Shown: positions 50,418-59,827, counted from the stretch's first letter. The stretch is DNA of 64,000 bases from CAG-877 sp045627525 (GCA_045627525.1 JAZQNW010000011.1:17128-81127), one strand, 5' to 3'. Notes: a model not told the origin generated them from the sequence alone. A program made the numbers and translations.

Positions 50418-50609
50418 ATGACACAAAAAGAATTATCATATATGGAAGATGCTATTGGTCATGAAGATAATATTGTTAAAATAATATCTGATATGATAGA
50501 AAAAATAGACGATCAAAATGTAATAACTTTTTTAAATAATGAACAAAGTAAGCATAGTACAATTAGAGAAAATTTAGTTTCTAAATTGAGAGGAAAATTG
50601 AATGAATAA
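50418..50609 (+). CDS. Small helical protein of the spore coat (CotF partner) type
   Basis: A 63-residue helical protein, ELSYMEDAIGHEDNIVKIISDMIEKI and ENLVSKLRGKL. Its ferritin-like pattern (E..H.. and H-x-x-I-x-x-x-L) matches the small spore coat proteins paired with CotF in Firmicutes. It overlaps the next gene by 8 bases, so they are coupled. GTGAGGAGG lies before the ATG. The 150 bases upstream hold no gene and no clear vegetative promoter. Confidence 0.6.
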   Translation: MTQKELSYMEDAIGHEDNIVKIISDMIEKIDDQNVITFLNNEQSKHSTIRENLVSKLRGKLNE

Positions 50610-50850
50610 TCAAATTGTATTAGATGAGTATTTGCTTATTTTAAAAAGTACAGTTGAAGTTTATGTTCATGGTACGCTAGAAAGTTCAAATAAAGATATA
50701 AAAGAGTTATTACAAAATAGTTTGGTGGATATTTTAAAAAGTCAAGAAGATACATATAATATGATGGTATCTTATGGATACTATAATGTTAAGAATGTAG
50801 ATAATAGTATAATTAAAACTACATTAGATGAAATTGAAAATAAAAATTAG
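50602..50850 (+). CDS. CotF-like spore coat protein
   Basis: An 82-residue helical protein with VLDEYLLILKSTVEVYVHGTLES, LLQNSLVDILKSQEDTYNMM and SYGYYNVKNV near the end. The order of helices and the final GYY segment follow the Coat_F family (CotF and YraD), a ferritin-like coat fold found in spore formers. The pair with the 63-residue gene supports this. A strong terminator follows. Confidence 0.7.
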   Translation: MNNQIVLDEYLLILKSTVEVYVHGTLESSNKDIKELLQNSLVDILKSQEDTYNMMVSYGYYNVKNVDNSIIKTTLDEIENKN

Positions 50851-50870
50851 AGTATTACTTTTATTTAATG

Positions 50871-50902
50871 AAAAGCATATTAGTTTAAAATATGCTTTTT
50901 TT
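50871..50902 (+). terminator. Terminator of the CotF-like pair
   Basis: AAAGCATATT and AATATGCTTT pair, with T run. Confidence 0.88.
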
Positions 50903-50959
50903 ATGTTATATTAATATTATATTTTTATTTATAAAAATTTTTTGAAAGTGGTGCTTTTT

Positions 50960-51727
50960 ATGAATATACCTAAAGTTAATTTTAAAAAGATGTCTTTGGA
51001 TGAAAATATAGAAACAATTAAATGGGCTTTTTTTGAAGATGGTGAAGATTTGGACGTTCATAATTTTACTATTCAATATTTTCCCGAATTAAAAGATATA
51101 GATACAAATTTATCAACGGATGAAATTAATATAAGAATAGCTGAAGTCGTTGCTAATGATTATTATCAATATGAAAAAAGAATTGAATCTGAAGTTGAAA
51201 GATATAATAAATTATGGGAATCTTTTAACGATAAATATTTTGAAACTTTATTTGATTTTTTTGATTGTACTTTTCCTAGTGATATTAATGAAATAGAGGC
51301 ATCTGTTGGATTAATTCCCGTTTTTCCAAGATACTTGGATACTTTAACTTTTTCTGTATCAACAGGTATTGATGATGATAAATTAGTTGAAATAGTAGCA
51401 CATGAGACACTTCATTTTATATGGTTTGAAAAATGGAAAAATATTCATCCAGAAACACCTAGGAGACATTATGATACTCCATACTTAGAATGGAAATATT
51501 CTGAAATGGTTACAGACCCAATATTAAATAATAAACCATTTAAAGAAATGTTTATTTTTGATGAAAAAGGTTATGATAGCTTTTATGATTTTTATGATGG
51601 TGATGTACTTGTTATGGATAAATTGAGGGGAATTTATTCGACTGATGATGATATTAATACTAAGATAAATTCTGGCTTTAATTATTTAAAAAATTATTTT
51701 AGTAATGAAAATAGTAAATCAAAATAG
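50960..51727 (+). CDS. HExxH zincin-like protein
   Basis: A 255-residue soluble protein. H148-E-T-L-H152 in the segment EIVAHETLHFIWF is a metallopeptidase motif; a Glu downstream in YLEWKYSEMV may be the third ligand. The N-terminal half is acidic and helical. No signal peptide, so it should act in the cytoplasm. Family not recognised. ATG 50960 is chosen for its MNIPKVNF start with AAGTGGTG upstream; the frame opens at 50942. Confidence 0.7.
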   Translation: MNIPKVNFKKMSLDENIETIKWAFFEDGEDLDVHNFTIQYFPELKDIDTNLSTDEINIRIAEVVANDYYQYEKRIESEVERYNKLWESFNDKYFETLFDFFDCTFPSDINEIEASVGLIPVFPRYLDTLTFSVSTGIDDDKLVEIVAHETLHFIWFEKWKNIHPETPRRHYDTPYLEWKYSEMVTDPILNNKPFKEMFIFDEKGYDSFYDFYDGDVLVMDKLRGIYSTDDDINTKINSGFNYLKNYFSNENSKSK

Positions 51728-51781
51728 TGTTTTGTATATTTTTTATTAGAATAATTATTTCTAAATATAGAGGTGAAATAT

Positions 51782-52597
51782 ATGAAAAAAATATTATATT
51801 TAACGGACTTATATTATGATGCAAATGGTAGAAATTATAGTGAAGAAGATATTTATATAACAGGAAGATTAAAAGATTATTTTGATGTTGTGTTATGTAA
51901 TCCTAAAAATTCGGAAAGTTTTGAAAATAATGTTGATTTAATTGTATTTAGAAATACCGGTGGTGTAAAAGTATTTAAAGATATTTATGATTCATTTGTA
52001 AAAAGAGTTAAGAAAAATAATTTAAAAACATTTAATGAGTTTAATGGTAAAGCAGATATGTGTGGTAAGCAGTATTTATTAGATTTAACATTAGAAAAAT
52101 ATCCTGTAATTCCTACAATAGATACAATAAATAATATAAAATTATTACCTGATACAGAAAAATATGTTATAAAACCTAAAGATGGTTCTGATTCAATAGG
52201 ACTTGAATTTTTAAGTAAAAGTGAATTGATAGAAAGAAATCTAATTGATGGTAATACTTTAATTCAACCAGCGATAGACTTTAAATATGAAGTGTCTTTT
52301 TACTTTATAAATGATAAATTAGAATATGCTTTATATGCTCCAAATAAAGATCAAAGATGGAAACTAGAAAAGTATATATATAATGATGAAGATATGGAAT
52401 TTGCTCAAAAGTTTATTAAATGGAATGGAATTAAAAATGGAATTCAAAGAGTAGATGCATGTAGAACACAAGATGGAAAATTATTATTGGTAGAGTTAGA
52501 AGATTTAAATCCTTATTTATCAATTTTAAATTTAGATAAAGAAACAAGAGAAATATTCATAAATGATTTAATAAATGCTTTTAATAATATTATTTAA
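51782..52597 (+). CDS. ATP-grasp-type protein
   Basis: A 271-residue protein with an N-terminal Rossmann-like part and an ATP-grasp-like domain: KYVIKPKDGSDSIGLEFL, then IQPAIDFKYEVSFYFI, and the metal-binding end with LLVELEDLNPYLSIL. ATP-grasp enzymes join a carboxylate to an amine or similar through an acyl phosphate. The substrate is unknown. The next gene is a Nudix hydrolase 24 bases downstream. Confidence 0.8.
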   Translation: MKKILYLTDLYYDANGRNYSEEDIYITGRLKDYFDVVLCNPKNSESFENNVDLIVFRNTGGVKVFKDIYDSFVKRVKKNNLKTFNEFNGKADMCGKQYLLDLTLEKYPVIPTIDTINNIKLLPDTEKYVIKPKDGSDSIGLEFLSKSELIERNLIDGNTLIQPAIDFKYEVSFYFINDKLEYALYAPNKDQRWKLEKYIYNDEDMEFAQKFIKWNGIKNGIQRVDACRTQDGKLLLVELEDLNPYLSILNLDKETREIFINDLINAFNNII

Positions 52598-52621
52598 TTT
52601 ATTTTTGAAAGGTATGATAAT

Positions 52622-53134
52622 ATGGAAACTATAATTATTAATGATTGTAATTTAGAAAATAAAGATATTGATAAATTTGGTAAAAAAGTAAGGGCATTGC
52701 TTTTGAAAGATGATAAGGTTTTGATTGCTAAATATTGTAATGTAGTATTATTTCCAGGTGGTTCTATAGATGAAGGAGAAACAGCAGACCAAGCTATTTT
52801 AAGAGAACTTCATGAAGAGCTAGGTATTCAATATGATATTACTGAATTAGCTGAATTTGTTCTTTTAAAATATTATCAGAAAAATTATCCTACAAGAGAT
52901 AATAAAATAGTAAATAGACTTCAAGAAACTAAGTATTATATTGGTAATTATAAAGGGATAAATTTATTGAGTACTGAAAGAACTGAAAGTGAAAAAAATG
53001 GTAATTTTAGTTTGGAATTAGTAAAAATTGATGATTTTTTTAGTTTATCTAATCAAGTTATAGTAAATCCAAGAAAAGCTTATTTTGATAGAGAAAATAG
53101 TGAAGTGATAAAATTATTAAAAAAATTCAAATAA
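52622..53134 (+). CDS. Nudix hydrolase
   Basis: A 170-residue Nudix protein. The Nudix box is complete: PGGSIDEGETADQAILRELHEELGI (residues about 49-73 in two parts) with REL..EE as metal ligands. It hydrolyses a nucleoside diphosphate linked to X, substrate unknown. It is likely co-transcribed with the ATP-grasp gene. Confidence 0.9.
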   Translation: METIIINDCNLENKDIDKFGKKVRALLLKDDKVLIAKYCNVVLFPGGSIDEGETADQAILRELHEELGIQYDITELAEFVLLKYYQKNYPTRDNKIVNRLQETKYYIGNYKGINLLSTERTESEKNGNFSLELVKIDDFFSLSNQVIVNPRKAYFDRENSEVIKLLKKFK

Positions 53135-53152
53135 ATAATGAATGCTGTACAG

Positions 53153-53181
53153 TATCACTAGAGTTATGGACTCTAGTGATA
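53153..53181 (+). terminator. Strong hairpin, probable terminator
   Basis: TATCACTAGAG and CTCTAGTGATA pair perfectly (11 bp, 7-base loop). T-rich sequence follows after six bases, so termination is probable but not classical. Confidence 0.6.
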
Positions 53182-53240
53182 TTTCCTGTTGTTTTTTTGT
53201 TAAAGATGTCATAATGATATCGTGAAAAGGAGAGATTATT

Positions 53241-53954
53241 ATGAATCAAGAAAAAATAGGTAAGTTTATATTAGAATGTAGAAAAAGAAAAAAATTTACG
53301 CAGTCTGAGTTGGCTGAAAAATTAGGAGTAACTGATAAGTCTGTTAGCAATTGGGAAAATGGAAGAAACATGCCAGATTTATCTTTATTTAAATCTTTGT
53401 GTGATATATTTGAAATATCTATAAATGATTTAATAAGTGGAGAGATAGTCACAAAAGAAAATTATCAAGAAAAATTTGAAGAAAATATAATTAATACAAT
53501 AGATTATACAAATAAAAAAATAGTAAAAAATAGTAATTATATTGGAATATTGTTAATTATTTTTGGAGTAATATTAGCTGTAACAGCAATGACTATTTTT
53601 CCAAGTGAAAGTAGTTGGGGTAGTGTTTATTCTGTTTTAGGAGCAATAGTATCTTTAATAGGTATTTCAAAATTAACTAGGCGATTAAAATATGTTAAAA
53701 GGTTGTTATTTAACTTTGGATATTTTATATTGTTTATTAGTATATTATTTATATTAGATTATGTTAGTGTTATTAATATACATCAAGCACCTAGATTTTC
53801 TAAATATACAATAACTGCAGATAAAACAATTTATTATGATACGTTATTTTATGATGTAGTAAGATGTAATAGAGATTCTAAAAATGAATATTATAAGGTT
53901 TTAAAAAATAAAGAATATGATGAAGATAATATAGAAAAATATTGTAGTAAGTAA
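53241..53954 (+). CDS. XRE-family regulator with membrane domain
   Basis: A 237-residue protein. Residues 1-66 are an XRE helix-turn-helix (TQSELAEKLGVTDKSVSNWENGRNMPD). After a linker come about three membrane helices (95-118, 125-142, 152-172) and an outer tail. DNA-binding domain plus membrane segments suggests a membrane-tethered repressor. Two more genes of the same kind lie at 60.8 and 61.5 kb. Confidence 0.9.
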   Translation: MNQEKIGKFILECRKRKKFTQSELAEKLGVTDKSVSNWENGRNMPDLSLFKSLCDIFEISINDLISGEIVTKENYQEKFEENIINTIDYTNKKIVKNSNYIGILLIIFGVILAVTAMTIFPSESSWGSVYSVLGAIVSLIGISKLTRRLKYVKRLLFNFGYFILFISILFILDYVSVINIHQAPRFSKYTITADKTIYYDTLFYDVVRCNRDSKNEYYKVLKNKEYDEDNIEKYCSK

Positions 53955-54026
53955 AATTTATTTTATATTTCTTACTCAGCAATATATATTAATATTTATT
54001 ATAAATATTATTTTGGGGTGAAAATT

Positions 54027-54188
54027 ATGAAAAAAAATGTAATTAAAATAATTATGATGATATTAGGAATAGGTGTATTTGTAGAAGGCATTATAATATC
54101 TATTGATGGTATTGGTAGATTTGCTATGATTTTATTTGGTACTATATTTTCAGTGATTGGTTCAATACTTCCATTTGAAAAAAAATAA
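54027..54188 (+). CDS. Small two-span membrane protein
   Basis: A 53-residue protein (MKKNVIKIIMMILGIGVF...SILPFEKK) with two hydrophobic stretches (about 5-25 and 31-48). GGGGTGAAA precedes the ATG. Too short for routine ORF lists. No family recognised. Confidence 0.6.
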   Translation: MKKNVIKIIMMILGIGVFVEGIIISIDGIGRFAMILFGTIFSVIGSILPFEKK

Positions 54189-54274
54189 ATAGTAATTCTT
54201 TTTAGCTTAGTAGAAGAATAATATAATAAATGAAAAAGAATAATTATTTATTATAGTTTATTGGAGTGTATATA

Positions 54275-55000
54275 ATGCTAAATAAGATTTGTTTTTATTT
54301 TTTATTATTTACCATATATTCCTTTGTTGGATGGGTTATTGAAGTAGTTGGTAAATTAATAGAAAAACGTAGATTTATTAATAGGGGCTTTTTAATTGGC
54401 CCAGTATGTTCAATTTATGGCTTTGGATGTATAGCTATGATACTTTTACTTACAAAATATAAAAACTGTCCACTATTATTATTTTTTATGGCAATTTTAA
54501 TTTGTTCAGTATTAGAATATTTTACTAGTTATTTTATGGAAAAAATATTTCATGTAAGATGGTGGGATTATACTAGAAAAAGATTTAATTTAAATGGTAG
54601 AATATGTGCTGAAACTATGGTGCCATTTGGTTTATTGGGATGTTTGGTAATTTATGTAGTTAATCCAGCATTTAGTAAGATTATATTAGAAATTCCAGCT
54701 AATTTAATTAATATAGTTGCTTTTATAATTTTTGGATTATATGTCATAGATAATTTTATATCTATATCAATTATATTTGGATTTAAAGATACATTAAAGA
54801 CTTTTGAAAAAGATGGAACAGAAGAAATAACAAAAAAAGTAAAAGAAGTGTTATTAAAAAGAAATTTGTTGTATAAAAGATTAGTTAATGCATTTCCTAC
54901 TTTTTTAAGTAAAAAAGAAAGAATAGTGCTTTTAGAAAAAAATAGCAATATCATTGTGTTTGGTAAAGTTCAAAAAAAATATAAGGATGTTAATAAATAG
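54275..55000 (+). CDS. CmpB-like multi-span membrane protein (ABC_trans_CmpB family)
   Basis: A 241-residue membrane protein with about five helices. It has the family signature SFVGWVIEVVGKLIEKRRFINRG in two parts and FLIGPVCSIYGFG, plus VRWWDYTRKRFNLNGRICAETMVPFG. PF06541 proteins are called putative ABC transporter permeases, but no ATPase is near and the role is unproven. ATG 54275 follows TTGGAG. Confidence 0.88.
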   Translation: MLNKICFYFLLFTIYSFVGWVIEVVGKLIEKRRFINRGFLIGPVCSIYGFGCIAMILLLTKYKNCPLLLFFMAILICSVLEYFTSYFMEKIFHVRWWDYTRKRFNLNGRICAETMVPFGLLGCLVIYVVNPAFSKIILEIPANLINIVAFIIFGLYVIDNFISISIIFGFKDTLKTFEKDGTEEITKKVKEVLLKRNLLYKRLVNAFPTFLSKKERIVLLEKNSNIIVFGKVQKKYKDVNK

Positions 55001-55022
55001 TATTTATAGTAGGAGAATAGTT

Positions 55023-55685
55023 ATGAAAATAAATGAAAAATTACAAGATTATATAACTAGTAATGTATTTCCTAGTTATCAAAAAAATGATATAGGACAT
55101 AATTTAGATCATATAAAGTATGTAATTGAAAGAAGCTTAATGTTTGCTTTAGAAGTTGATAATATAAATTTTGATATGGTGTATACTATAGGAGCTTATC
55201 ATGATATAGGTCATTTTATAGATGCAAAAAATCATGAAAAAGTATCTGCTGAAATGTTATTGTTAGATGATAATTTAAGATTTTTTTTTACAGAAGAAGA
55301 AATTAAAATAATGTCAGAAGCTGTTTTTGATCATAGAGCAAGTATGGTTGGTGAGCCTAGAAGTATTTATGGAAAAATTGTTTCTTCAGCTGATAGAAAT
55401 ACATTAATTGAAGATCCATTAAAAAGAACATATGCATATAGAGTTCTTCATAATCCTGATGATTCATTAGATGAAATAATAGAAGAGTCTAGACAACATA
55501 TAATAGATAAGTTTTGTAATAAGGGTTATGCTACTGAAAAGATGTATTTTGATGATTTAGATTATAAAAAGTTTTTAGAAGATATATCTTCCTTGGCAAA
55601 TAATACGGAAGAATTTAGAAAAAAGTTTATGGATATAAATGGTTTAAATGATGAAAAGCCATTCATTATTTGTAAAACACATTAG
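55023..55685 (+). CDS. HD-domain hydrolase
   Basis: A 220-residue HD-superfamily phosphohydrolase. It has HNLDHI (first His), GAYHDIGHF (HD pair), FDHRASM and the last Asp in SSADRN. Such enzymes act on nucleotides or related phosphates; the substrate is unknown. ATG 55023 has AGGAGAAT upstream, so the long frame from 54954 is rejected. Confidence 0.88.
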   Translation: MKINEKLQDYITSNVFPSYQKNDIGHNLDHIKYVIERSLMFALEVDNINFDMVYTIGAYHDIGHFIDAKNHEKVSAEMLLLDDNLRFFFTEEEIKIMSEAVFDHRASMVGEPRSIYGKIVSSADRNTLIEDPLKRTYAYRVLHNPDDSLDEIIEESRQHIIDKFCNKGYATEKMYFDDLDYKKFLEDISSLANNTEEFRKKFMDINGLNDEKPFIICKTH

Positions 55686-55785
55686 TAAAATAATGCTTTT
55701 TTTTATGCTATAATATATTTATATAATATAAAATGATTACAAAAAATTTATTTAATAATACAATATTATGTAATGGGGTGATTAT

Positions 55786-56520
55786 GTGAATAAGATTAAA
55801 AAAAATAGTAAAAAGAAGATAATTATTATATTGATATTATCGTTGTTATTGTGTATGTCAGTATTATTTATAATATATGTAAATGATTATTATCATGCTT
55901 CTACTGAAATGAATCATTATTTGAAATCTGATAGTTTGGTAAAGGTAAAAAAAATAAAAGAAGGTTATTTTTTTGATGGTAGTGGTGAAGATGAGGCATT
56001 AATATTTTATCCTGGAGCAAAAGTTGAAGCATCATCATATTCAAGAATAATGTATGAGTTATCTAGTAATGGAATTGATTGTTTTTTATTAGAAATGCCA
56101 TTTCATCTAGCTTTTTTTGGAATAAATAAACCTGATAAAATAATAAAAGATTATAAATATGATAGATATATTTTATCAGGGCATTCTTTAGGTGGAATAG
56201 CTGCTACTTCTTATCTTTTAAAAAATCAAGATAAGATAGATACTATTATATATTTAGCATCATATCCGAATAAAAAATTACCAGATAGTACTAAATCATT
56301 ATCAATTTATGGTTCAAATGATCAAGTGTTATCAATGGAGTCTTATAATAAATCTAAAAATAACTTTTCTAGTATTTCTCGTGAAGAAATAATAAAAGGT
56401 GCTAATCATGCTAATTTTGCTAATTATGGTAATCAAAAAGGAGATGGAAAAGCAACTATTTCAAAAATAAAACAGCAGGATTTGACAGTAGAGTATATTA
56501 AGGATTTTGTAAATAATTAA
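55786..56520 (+). CDS. Membrane-anchored alpha/beta hydrolase (paralogue)
   Basis: A 244-residue protein with an N-terminal anchor (about 10-30) and a hydrolase domain with S134 in SGHSLGG, Asp in YGSNDQV (about 180) and His in GANHANF. It is a paralogue of the gene at 49.5 kb: YPGAKVEASSYSRIM and FANYGNQKGDG match YPDSRVEAKSYAKLM and FANYGRYKKDG. GTG 55786 has GGGGTGAT upstream; the ATG two bases earlier is followed at once by TGA. Promoter TGCTATAAT at 55706-55714. Confidence 0.85.
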   Translation: MNKIKKNSKKKIIIILILSLLLCMSVLFIIYVNDYYHASTEMNHYLKSDSLVKVKKIKEGYFFDGSGEDEALIFYPGAKVEASSYSRIMYELSSNGIDCFLLEMPFHLAFFGINKPDKIIKDYKYDRYILSGHSLGGIAATSYLLKNQDKIDTIIYLASYPNKKLPDSTKSLSIYGSNDQVLSMESYNKSKNNFSSISREEIIKGANHANFANYGNQKGDGKATISKIKQQDLTVEYIKDFVNN

Positions 56521-56556
56521 GAGCATATAAGAATAGTTATATTGGAGGTTTAAATA

Positions 56557-58077
56557 GTGAAGTTTATTAAAAAATATAAAGTTTTTATTGTATTTAGTAT
56601 CTTATTTTTATTAGTCTTTTTACAGCATAACTTACTTACATTGTATCATGATGATTATGCCAATTTATCTTTATCTTATGCAGGAATAGATGTAGGAAAT
56701 AGCGGTCATTATTTTACGTTTAAACAAATGTGTAATTTCTTATTTCAATATTATATGGTGTGGGGTGGAAGAGTATTATATTTATTTGTTCTTTTAATTA
56801 TCTTTAAACTTGGAGGGTTATTTTTATTTAAAATTGTACAAAGTTTAGTTATTACATTTATCTTTTATTTAATATATAAAATTGTTGTAAGTTTTAATCC
56901 TAAAAATAAAATTTTGCCTTTAATATTTAGTTTTTTGATGTATGGAACTATGGAGATAATGGTATTTAGAAGTGGTGTATTTTGGATGGCTGCATCTGTT
57001 TTATATTTATTTCCGATATTGCCATTTCTTTTATTTATATATTTATATTGTATTAAGAAAAGTAATAACATATTATGTGGTTTTTTGATATTTATTAGTG
57101 CTTTTTCGCAAGAACAAATAGGAATGATGGCAGTTAGTTTTTTAATATTTTATATAATAATTGGCTTTGTTAAAAAAAGAAAAATTGATCGTAATAATCT
57201 TTATATGCTCATTTGTTCTCTTGTTGGATTTGGTTGTTTAATGCTTGCTCCAGGAAATTATGTACGAATGAACGGAGTAGGACAATTTAATGAATTTGGA
57301 ATAATAAATAAAGTTATGTATACACTTCCTAATATAATAGTTACATTATTTAGTGGTGATACTAAAATATTTTCTTTATTGTTTTTTGGAATATGTATTT
57401 ATGTAAGTTATTTATTAATAAATAAAAATATGGGTAATAGATATTTAAATTATGTTAGTTTAGTATCTAATACTATTATATTTAGTTTAAGTATTTACTT
57501 TAATGATGGTTATTTTAAATATTTTAGTTTAATTAGCAATAATAGAATATTTGATATGATTCTTTATAGTATATTTATTATTCAATTTGGATTAATAATT
57601 TATGATTATGTAATTTATTTTATTAAAACCAAAAATTATATACTTTTATGTACTTTTATTAGTTCTTTGTGCTCTATAGGTGTTATGATTATTAGTTCTT
57701 ATTTTCCTTTTAGATCTACTATGCCATTTTATTATATGAGTTTAATAATAATAGTATATTTTTTAAGTAATGTTAGTAATAAAAAAATAAATGGTATTTG
57801 TGTTGCTATAATAGGTTGTTTATTTATAACTAATTATTTAAATATCTATTTAGGTTATTTAGATAATGATAAAATTAATAAATATAATGATAAAATAATG
57901 AGTAAGGCTACTATATCAATTAAGAATAAAAATAAGAATTATATTAAGTTAAAGAAATTAAATAATGATACTTATACTAATGCTCAATATTATATTAGTG
58001 ATACTTATTTATATATTAAAAACTATATGTACAATTATTATAATATACCAGATAATATTGAGTTGATTTATGAATGA
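56557..58077 (+). CDS. Large polytopic membrane protein, DUF6056/GT-C-like
   Basis: A 506-residue protein with about 11 membrane helices. A HDDYAN segment lies after the first helix (about 30-36), and YYMVWGGRVLYLF follows. A DD or ED after helix 1 is the mark of GT-C glycosyltransferases, and DUF6056 has this same layout. It may transfer a sugar from a lipid carrier outside the cell. GTG 56557 has GGAGG seven bases upstream. It lies 36 bases after the hydrolase and may be co-transcribed. Confidence 0.75.
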   Translation: MKFIKKYKVFIVFSILFLLVFLQHNLLTLYHDDYANLSLSYAGIDVGNSGHYFTFKQMCNFLFQYYMVWGGRVLYLFVLLIIFKLGGLFLFKIVQSLVITFIFYLIYKIVVSFNPKNKILPLIFSFLMYGTMEIMVFRSGVFWMAASVLYLFPILPFLLFIYLYCIKKSNNILCGFLIFISAFSQEQIGMMAVSFLIFYIIIGFVKKRKIDRNNLYMLICSLVGFGCLMLAPGNYVRMNGVGQFNEFGIINKVMYTLPNIIVTLFSGDTKIFSLLFFGICIYVSYLLINKNMGNRYLNYVSLVSNTIIFSLSIYFNDGYFKYFSLISNNRIFDMILYSIFIIQFGLIIYDYVIYFIKTKNYILLCTFISSLCSIGVMIISSYFPFRSTMPFYYMSLIIIVYFLSNVSNKKINGICVAIIGCLFITNYLNIYLGYLDNDKINKYNDKIMSKATISIKNKNKNYIKLKKLNNDTYTNAQYYISDTYLYIKNYMYNYYNIPDNIELIYE

Positions 58078-58118
58078 TTATGATAAAAACATTATTTGTT
58101 TAATTTGTCTTTTTATGT

Positions 58119-58188
58119 TATAATTTGTGTAACAATTTAAGACAATAATATGTGTCTAAAAATGACTGAGTAATTGATTAAATCAATT
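58119..58188 (+). promoter_or_regulatory. Promoter and two-hairpin leader
   Basis: TGTTATAAT (58116-58124) is an extended -10. The leader then forms AGACA/TGTCT (58140-58157) and AATTGAT/ATCAATT (58172-58188) hairpins before the next gene. Confidence 0.4.
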
Positions 58189-58217
58189 ATTATATAACTA
58201 TAATTTGGAGGATTAAT

Positions 58218-58892
58218 ATGAAGAAGTATTGGAAAAAAATAGTGATTTTTATAATTGTATTATTGATTGTATTATTAACTGTATTGTTTATTGGTAAAAA
58301 TCATCTTCGTGGGGATGAAATTCCATATAAAGATATACGTTATTATATACCACCTGTTGATTCATATTGTTCATGTTTAAATTTAAGTGGTGATAATAAA
58401 TTTTTTGAATATGATTGTGATAGTGAACCTTCTAATATGCCTTTTTCTGGTGAAGTTTATGATAAATATTATTATAATAAAAGAAAGAATATTATAATAT
58501 TTAAAGGCGATGGAAGAAAAAATGTTAAAGCACAGGTATTAAAATGGACCGAAGATGAGTTTAAGATTAAAGTTTTAAATTCATCACGTCAATGTACTAT
58601 ATGTTCTAGTAATGGAAAGGATATATATACTTATTATAAATCTTCTGATTCAATGAAAGGAAAAGAAATTAAAAATCTTATCACTAAAAATAATTTTCAT
58701 TTTTCAGTTTGGGATGGTAATACAAAGTATTATAATTTTTATGATAAAGAAAATGATATATGTGGTAATTGTGAAACTTCTTCTACTGATTTTATGATAA
58801 ATAAAATAAAAGATAATAAGAAATACTTTGTTAAATATATTCGAAATAAGAATGGTAAACTTGTTTATTTAGATATTATTCCTGATTATTAA
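58218..58892 (+). CDS. Anchored extracytoplasmic protein, Cys-rich
   Basis: A 224-residue protein with an N-terminal anchor (about 7-27) and an outer domain holding seven Cys (CSC, C, CTIC, CGNC). The CxC and CxxC pairs suggest disulfides or a metal site. No family recognised. TTGGAGG lies before the ATG and a terminator follows. Confidence 0.7.
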   Translation: MKKYWKKIVIFIIVLLIVLLTVLFIGKNHLRGDEIPYKDIRYYIPPVDSYCSCLNLSGDNKFFEYDCDSEPSNMPFSGEVYDKYYYNKRKNIIIFKGDGRKNVKAQVLKWTEDEFKIKVLNSSRQCTICSSNGKDIYTYYKSSDSMKGKEIKNLITKNNFHFSVWDGNTKYYNFYDKENDICGNCETSSTDFMINKIKDNKKYFVKYIRNKNGKLVYLDIIPDY

Positions 58893-58918
58893 TATTAATA
58901 GATAAAAAAATTAAATGC

Positions 58919-58944
58919 AGATAGATTTTAAATCTATCTTTTTT
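58919..58944 (+). terminator. Terminator
   Basis: AGATAGATTT and AAATCTATCT pair, with T run. An extended -10 TGGTATAAT follows at 58946-58954. Confidence 0.88.
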
Positions 58945-59049
58945 ATGGTATAATTTAATAGATTTAAAACTTTAAGGAGTAATTTTATGAATAAAAATTA
59001 ATTGACATCCTGGCTATATTACACTTTTTAAAAGAATGGGGATGAGATA

Positions 59050-59724
59050 ATGAAATACTTTGTTCAAAATACAAAATCAATATATCAAAATACTATAGAT
59101 GAAATAATACAAAATAGAAAAAATGAGATATTTGCTTTTTTTAATTCAGAAGAAAAAGAGTTACCATTTAATATATATATTTATGATTCAATTGAATCAT
59201 TAGTAAAAGGATTACGAATGAGAGGATTTAGTGACATGCCAGATTATATGTGTGCTTGTCATAAAGATGAAGATAATTCATTAAATTTTTTTGAAACAAA
59301 AGATAATCCAGGAGAGAAAGAATGGTCAAAGGAAGAATACAGCAATGTTATTTTTCATGAATTAATTCATGGTATTCAATTTACAATTTTTGGAACAACA
59401 CCTGAATGGATTAACGAAGGAATAGCTAAATATTTAGATGGAACTTATAGTAAAGGTATGGAATGGCTATTAGATAATTACATTAATAATAATGAAATTC
59501 CAAGTCAAGATGAAATAGAAAATGAATTTGGTATGCATGAATATGATAGTTATGATTATGCATATTTAATGGTTAGTTATTTAATAGAAGAAAATGGAAA
59601 AGACTATTTAATAAAATTATTAAAAGATAAAGAAAAATTAAATAGTGAAAAAGAAGGATTATTGAATAGATCAATTAATTATTATAATGCTAAATATAAA
59701 AAGAATGGACTAAGAAAGTTATAG
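59050..59724 (+). CDS. Gluzincin-type metallopeptidase-like protein
   Basis: A 224-residue soluble protein. H103-E-L-I-H107 with a Glu in PEWINEGIAKYLDG 20 residues later is the HExxH-E gluzincin motif of the Peptidase_MA family. No signal peptide. It stands alone. Between its promoter (58946) and start there is a short dead frame (58987-59001, MNKN) and about 50 bases without a gene. Confidence 0.8.
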   Translation: MKYFVQNTKSIYQNTIDEIIQNRKNEIFAFFNSEEKELPFNIYIYDSIESLVKGLRMRGFSDMPDYMCACHKDEDNSLNFFETKDNPGEKEWSKEEYSNVIFHELIHGIQFTIFGTTPEWINEGIAKYLDGTYSKGMEWLLDNYINNNEIPSQDEIENEFGMHEYDSYDYAYLMVSYLIEENGKDYLIKLLKDKEKLNSEKEGLLNRSINYYNAKYKKNGLRKL

Positions 59725-59827
59725 CCAAAGTGAAATGAAAAAATTGCAAAGTAATTTTGATATGCTATAAAAAAATTAAAAGAAAATGATAAATAAAGAA
59801 GTGAAATAATTAGAAGGATAAATTAGT

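Noticed and set aside
55784..55789. Start at ATG two bases before the GTG of the 55.8 kb hydrolase
   Set aside because: That ATG is followed directly by TGA, so only the GTG opens the gene. The ATG at 41931 is likewise out of frame.
58987..59040. Short frames between a promoter and the 59.05 kb gene
   Set aside because: MNKN stops after four codons and the following frames are under 20 codons without ribosome binding sites. Could be a gene remnant but cannot be supported.
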